From: Acidobacteriota bacterium
GTDB lineage: Bacteria; Actinomycetota; Acidimicrobiia; Spongiisociales; UBA5794
Assembly (NCBI GenBank): GCA_022574065.1
Contig: JACZST010000103.1
Coordinates: 1 to 6,906, forward strand
Direction: 5' to 3'
Length of the DNA stretch: 6,906 bases
Position numbers and translations under genes: made by a program. Position 1 is the first letter of the stretch. Each line of letters starts with the position of its first letter. Shown in pieces: positions 6,147-6,906 of the stretch. The notes beneath the pieces were generated by a model. The model ran no database searches, was not told the origin of the DNA, and saw only the letters and a list, made by a program, of their open reading frames with translations.

Positions 6147-6618
6147 CGCCAGGCCGCGCCCGGTAACCCTCGGGTGGGCCGTGTTCGTCGTCGTTCTGTT
6201 GATCGCAGCAATGATCGTGGTCGGCGCCGACCCCCAGGGTGATGATGACCCTTCTCCATTCCTGGTGCTGGTCGTGGTTGGATTCACCGGTTTCAGCCTG
6301 GGTGCGATGCTGTGGTACCGCGCGCTGGGGTCGGCAGCGCTGCTCAGCGCAGAGTCGAATGAGGAGATCCGGCAGGCTTACACGCGTCGCATGATGGTTT
6401 CCAGCACATTTGCGCTCCTGCCGACGTTGCTCGGCTTCGCCCTCTCCCTGGCCACCGGGCACGTCGATCTGTTCTACGGCACGTTTCTCATCTCGCTGAT
6501 CGCATTGATCCACACCGCGCCGCGCAAACGCGACACCGACCGTTTGGACAGGGCGATGATCAGGCGGAGCCGCCCCTTCCGGGTATCTGCGGCCATCGAG
6601 CCGCGCGACGGCTCGTAG
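6136..6618 (+). CDS. Small four-helix membrane protein, unknown function, coupled to kbl
   Basis: I do not recognise this 160-residue protein. Four hydrophobic segments lie at about 13-30, 42-62, 88-107 and 111-127. An acidic loop (ADPQGDDDPS, 31-40) lies between the first two, and a charged soluble stretch (ESNEEIRQAYTRR, 73-85) between the second and third. The tail is strongly basic (RKRDTDR, RRSR). The basic N terminus and tail suggest both ends are cytoplasmic, which would put the acidic loop outside. The best start is TTG 6136, overlapping the kbl stop by 11 bases, with AGGAAAG (6119-6125) ten bases upstream; TTG 6139 is an alternative. The overlap suggests translational coupling to kbl. 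A role in threonine/glycine transport is tempting, but four helices without a known motif do not support it. Codon use resembles its neighbours. Confidence 0.75.
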   Translation: MLPSARPRPVTLGWAVFVVVLLIAAMIVVGADPQGDDDPSPFLVLVVVGFTGFSLGAMLWYRALGSAALLSAESNEEIRQAYTRRMMVSSTFALLPTLLGFALSLATGHVDLFYGTFLISLIALIHTAPRKRDTDRLDRAMIRRSRPFRVSAAIEPRDGS

Positions 6619-6682
6619 AGGCTCCGCAGGAAGATCCGGTCTCAGCCGACGAGGCAATTTGCGGAGGCCTGGCCCGAGCGAC

Positions 6683-6733
6683 CCGCCGCCAGGAGCGTCA
6701 TGGGGCAGCCGGTGTCCGGCAGAAAGTCGGCGG
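6683..6733. other. Possible stem-loop structure in intergenic gap
   Basis: CCGCCG (6683-6688) can pair with CGGCGG (6728-6733). Inside lies a tight hairpin, GCCGG (6708-6712) with CCGGC (6716-6720) and a 3-base loop. There is no T-run, so this is not a canonical terminator. In GC-rich DNA such pairings arise easily by chance. The 170-bp gap holds no other convincing terminator after the membrane protein gene. Confidence 0.2.
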
Positions 6734-6750
6734 TCGTCGCTCGTTCAGCG

Positions 6751-6760
6751 GTGACGTCAC
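6751..6760. promoter_or_regulatory. Perfect palindrome GTGACGTCAC, operator candidate
   Basis: A perfect 10-base palindrome directly abuts the candidate -10 box TAGTTT at 6761, in the spacer of the promoter for the gene starting at 6789. A regulator bound here would be placed to block or remodel the promoter. The short length makes chance occurrence possible. Confidence 0.35.
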
Positions 6761-6766
6761 TAGTTT
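6761..6766 (+). promoter_or_regulatory. Candidate -10 box for the 3'-end membrane protein gene
   Basis: TAGTTT fits TANNNT and ends 22 bases before ATG 6789. GGAAG (6776-6780), 8 bases before that ATG, serves as ribosome site. Unlike the other unit starts here, this gene would have a short leader of roughly 15 bases. No clear -35 is seen. Confidence 0.35.
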
Positions 6767-6788
6767 GTTGGCCTTGGAAGACCGATCT

Positions 6789-6906
6789 ATGTCACATGAG
6801 GCCCAAGAGACACAGGCGCAGCCGTTCGCATGGGGACGGCTCCTGTTGCGGGTCGTGCTCCTGACCATCGGCGGGATCTCGCTGTATCTGTTCCTGCCGA
6901 GGCTCC
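6789..6906 (+). CDS. Membrane protein, N-terminal fragment (3' end outside window)
   Basis: The first 39 codons of an ORF run off the window end. The start is ATG 6789 with GGAAG (6776-6780) at 8-base spacing. A short hydrophilic N terminus (MSHEAQETQAQP) is followed by a hydrophobic segment at about 17-37 (LLLRVVLLTIGGISLYLFLP). With Arg17 and Arg21 at its cytoplasmic edge, this reads as a first transmembrane helix or signal anchor rather than a cleavable signal peptide: no AXA site is visible. The stretch loosely recalls the first helix of actinobacterial YbhN/flippase-like (UPF0104) proteins, but that is a weak impression and not enough for a name. The 170-bp gap and its own promoter-like elements suggest a separate transcription unit from tdh-kbl. 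Confidence 0.65.
   Translation, partial: MSHEAQETQAQPFAWGRLLLRVVLLTIGGISLYLFLPRL

Noticed and set aside
6597..6615. Hairpin CGAGCC/GGCTCG at the end of the unknown membrane protein gene as a terminator
   Set aside because: A 6-base stem inside coding sequence with no following T-run; too weak to call in GC-rich DNA.
3887..6618. Biosynthetic or defence island built around the dehydrogenase and PLP enzyme
   Set aside because: Tdh and Kbl are the well-known threonine degradation pair with all expected residues. Nothing else in the window indicates secondary metabolism or defence.
6700..6880. Small ORF starting ATG 6700 with AGGAG four bases upstream, about 54 codons
   Set aside because: It runs through the palindrome, the promoter-like box and the start of the membrane protein in another frame. 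Its Arg/Cys/Ser-rich product looks like shadow.

Overview
The window is GC-rich, coding-dense bacterial DNA. Codon choice, GTG and TTG starts, and -10 boxes placed right in front of ATG codons suggest an actinobacterium, perhaps an Acidimicrobiia-like environmental lineage. That placement is inference; no taxonomic marker gene is present.

Layout. (1) 1-1114, plus strand: the end of an ABC-exporter ATPase and its six-helix ABC-2 permease, a DrrAB-like pair. (2) 1151-2904, minus strand: a second, separate ABC exporter. Its ATPase is first and its permease second, joined by a 4-base GTGA stop/start overlap. The two exporters converge with only 36 bp between them. (3) 2905-3025: a divergent control region with an operator-like palindrome. 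(4) 3026-3718, plus strand: an SRAP/YedK/HMCES-family protein that shields abasic sites in single-stranded DNA. (5) 3719-3886: an intergenic stretch made largely of degenerate 7-bp repeats. (6) 3887-6618, plus strand: an apparent operon of L-threonine 3-dehydrogenase (tdh), glycine C-acetyltransferase (kbl) and a small four-helix membrane protein of unknown function. (7) 6619-6788: a gap with a perfect 10-bp palindrome and a candidate promoter. (8) From 6789: the beginning of another membrane protein, cut by the window edge.

Working together: Tdh oxidises L-threonine to 2-amino-3-oxobutyrate and Kbl splits this with CoA into glycine and acetyl-CoA. The side-by-side genes form the classic two-step threonine catabolic module. 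The two ABC systems are probably exporters whose cargo cannot be read from sequence. The SRAP gene stands alone.

I found no clearly new multi-gene system. The most notable signal is promoter geometry: all three genes that begin a complete transcription unit (second ABC ATPase, SRAP, tdh) have a TANNNT box followed by exactly 7 bases and then ATG. This is what leaderless transcripts would look like. Also worth a look are the heptamer repeat block, the palindromes, an ABC ATPase lacking the usual Q-loop glutamine, and the unknown membrane protein coupled to kbl.
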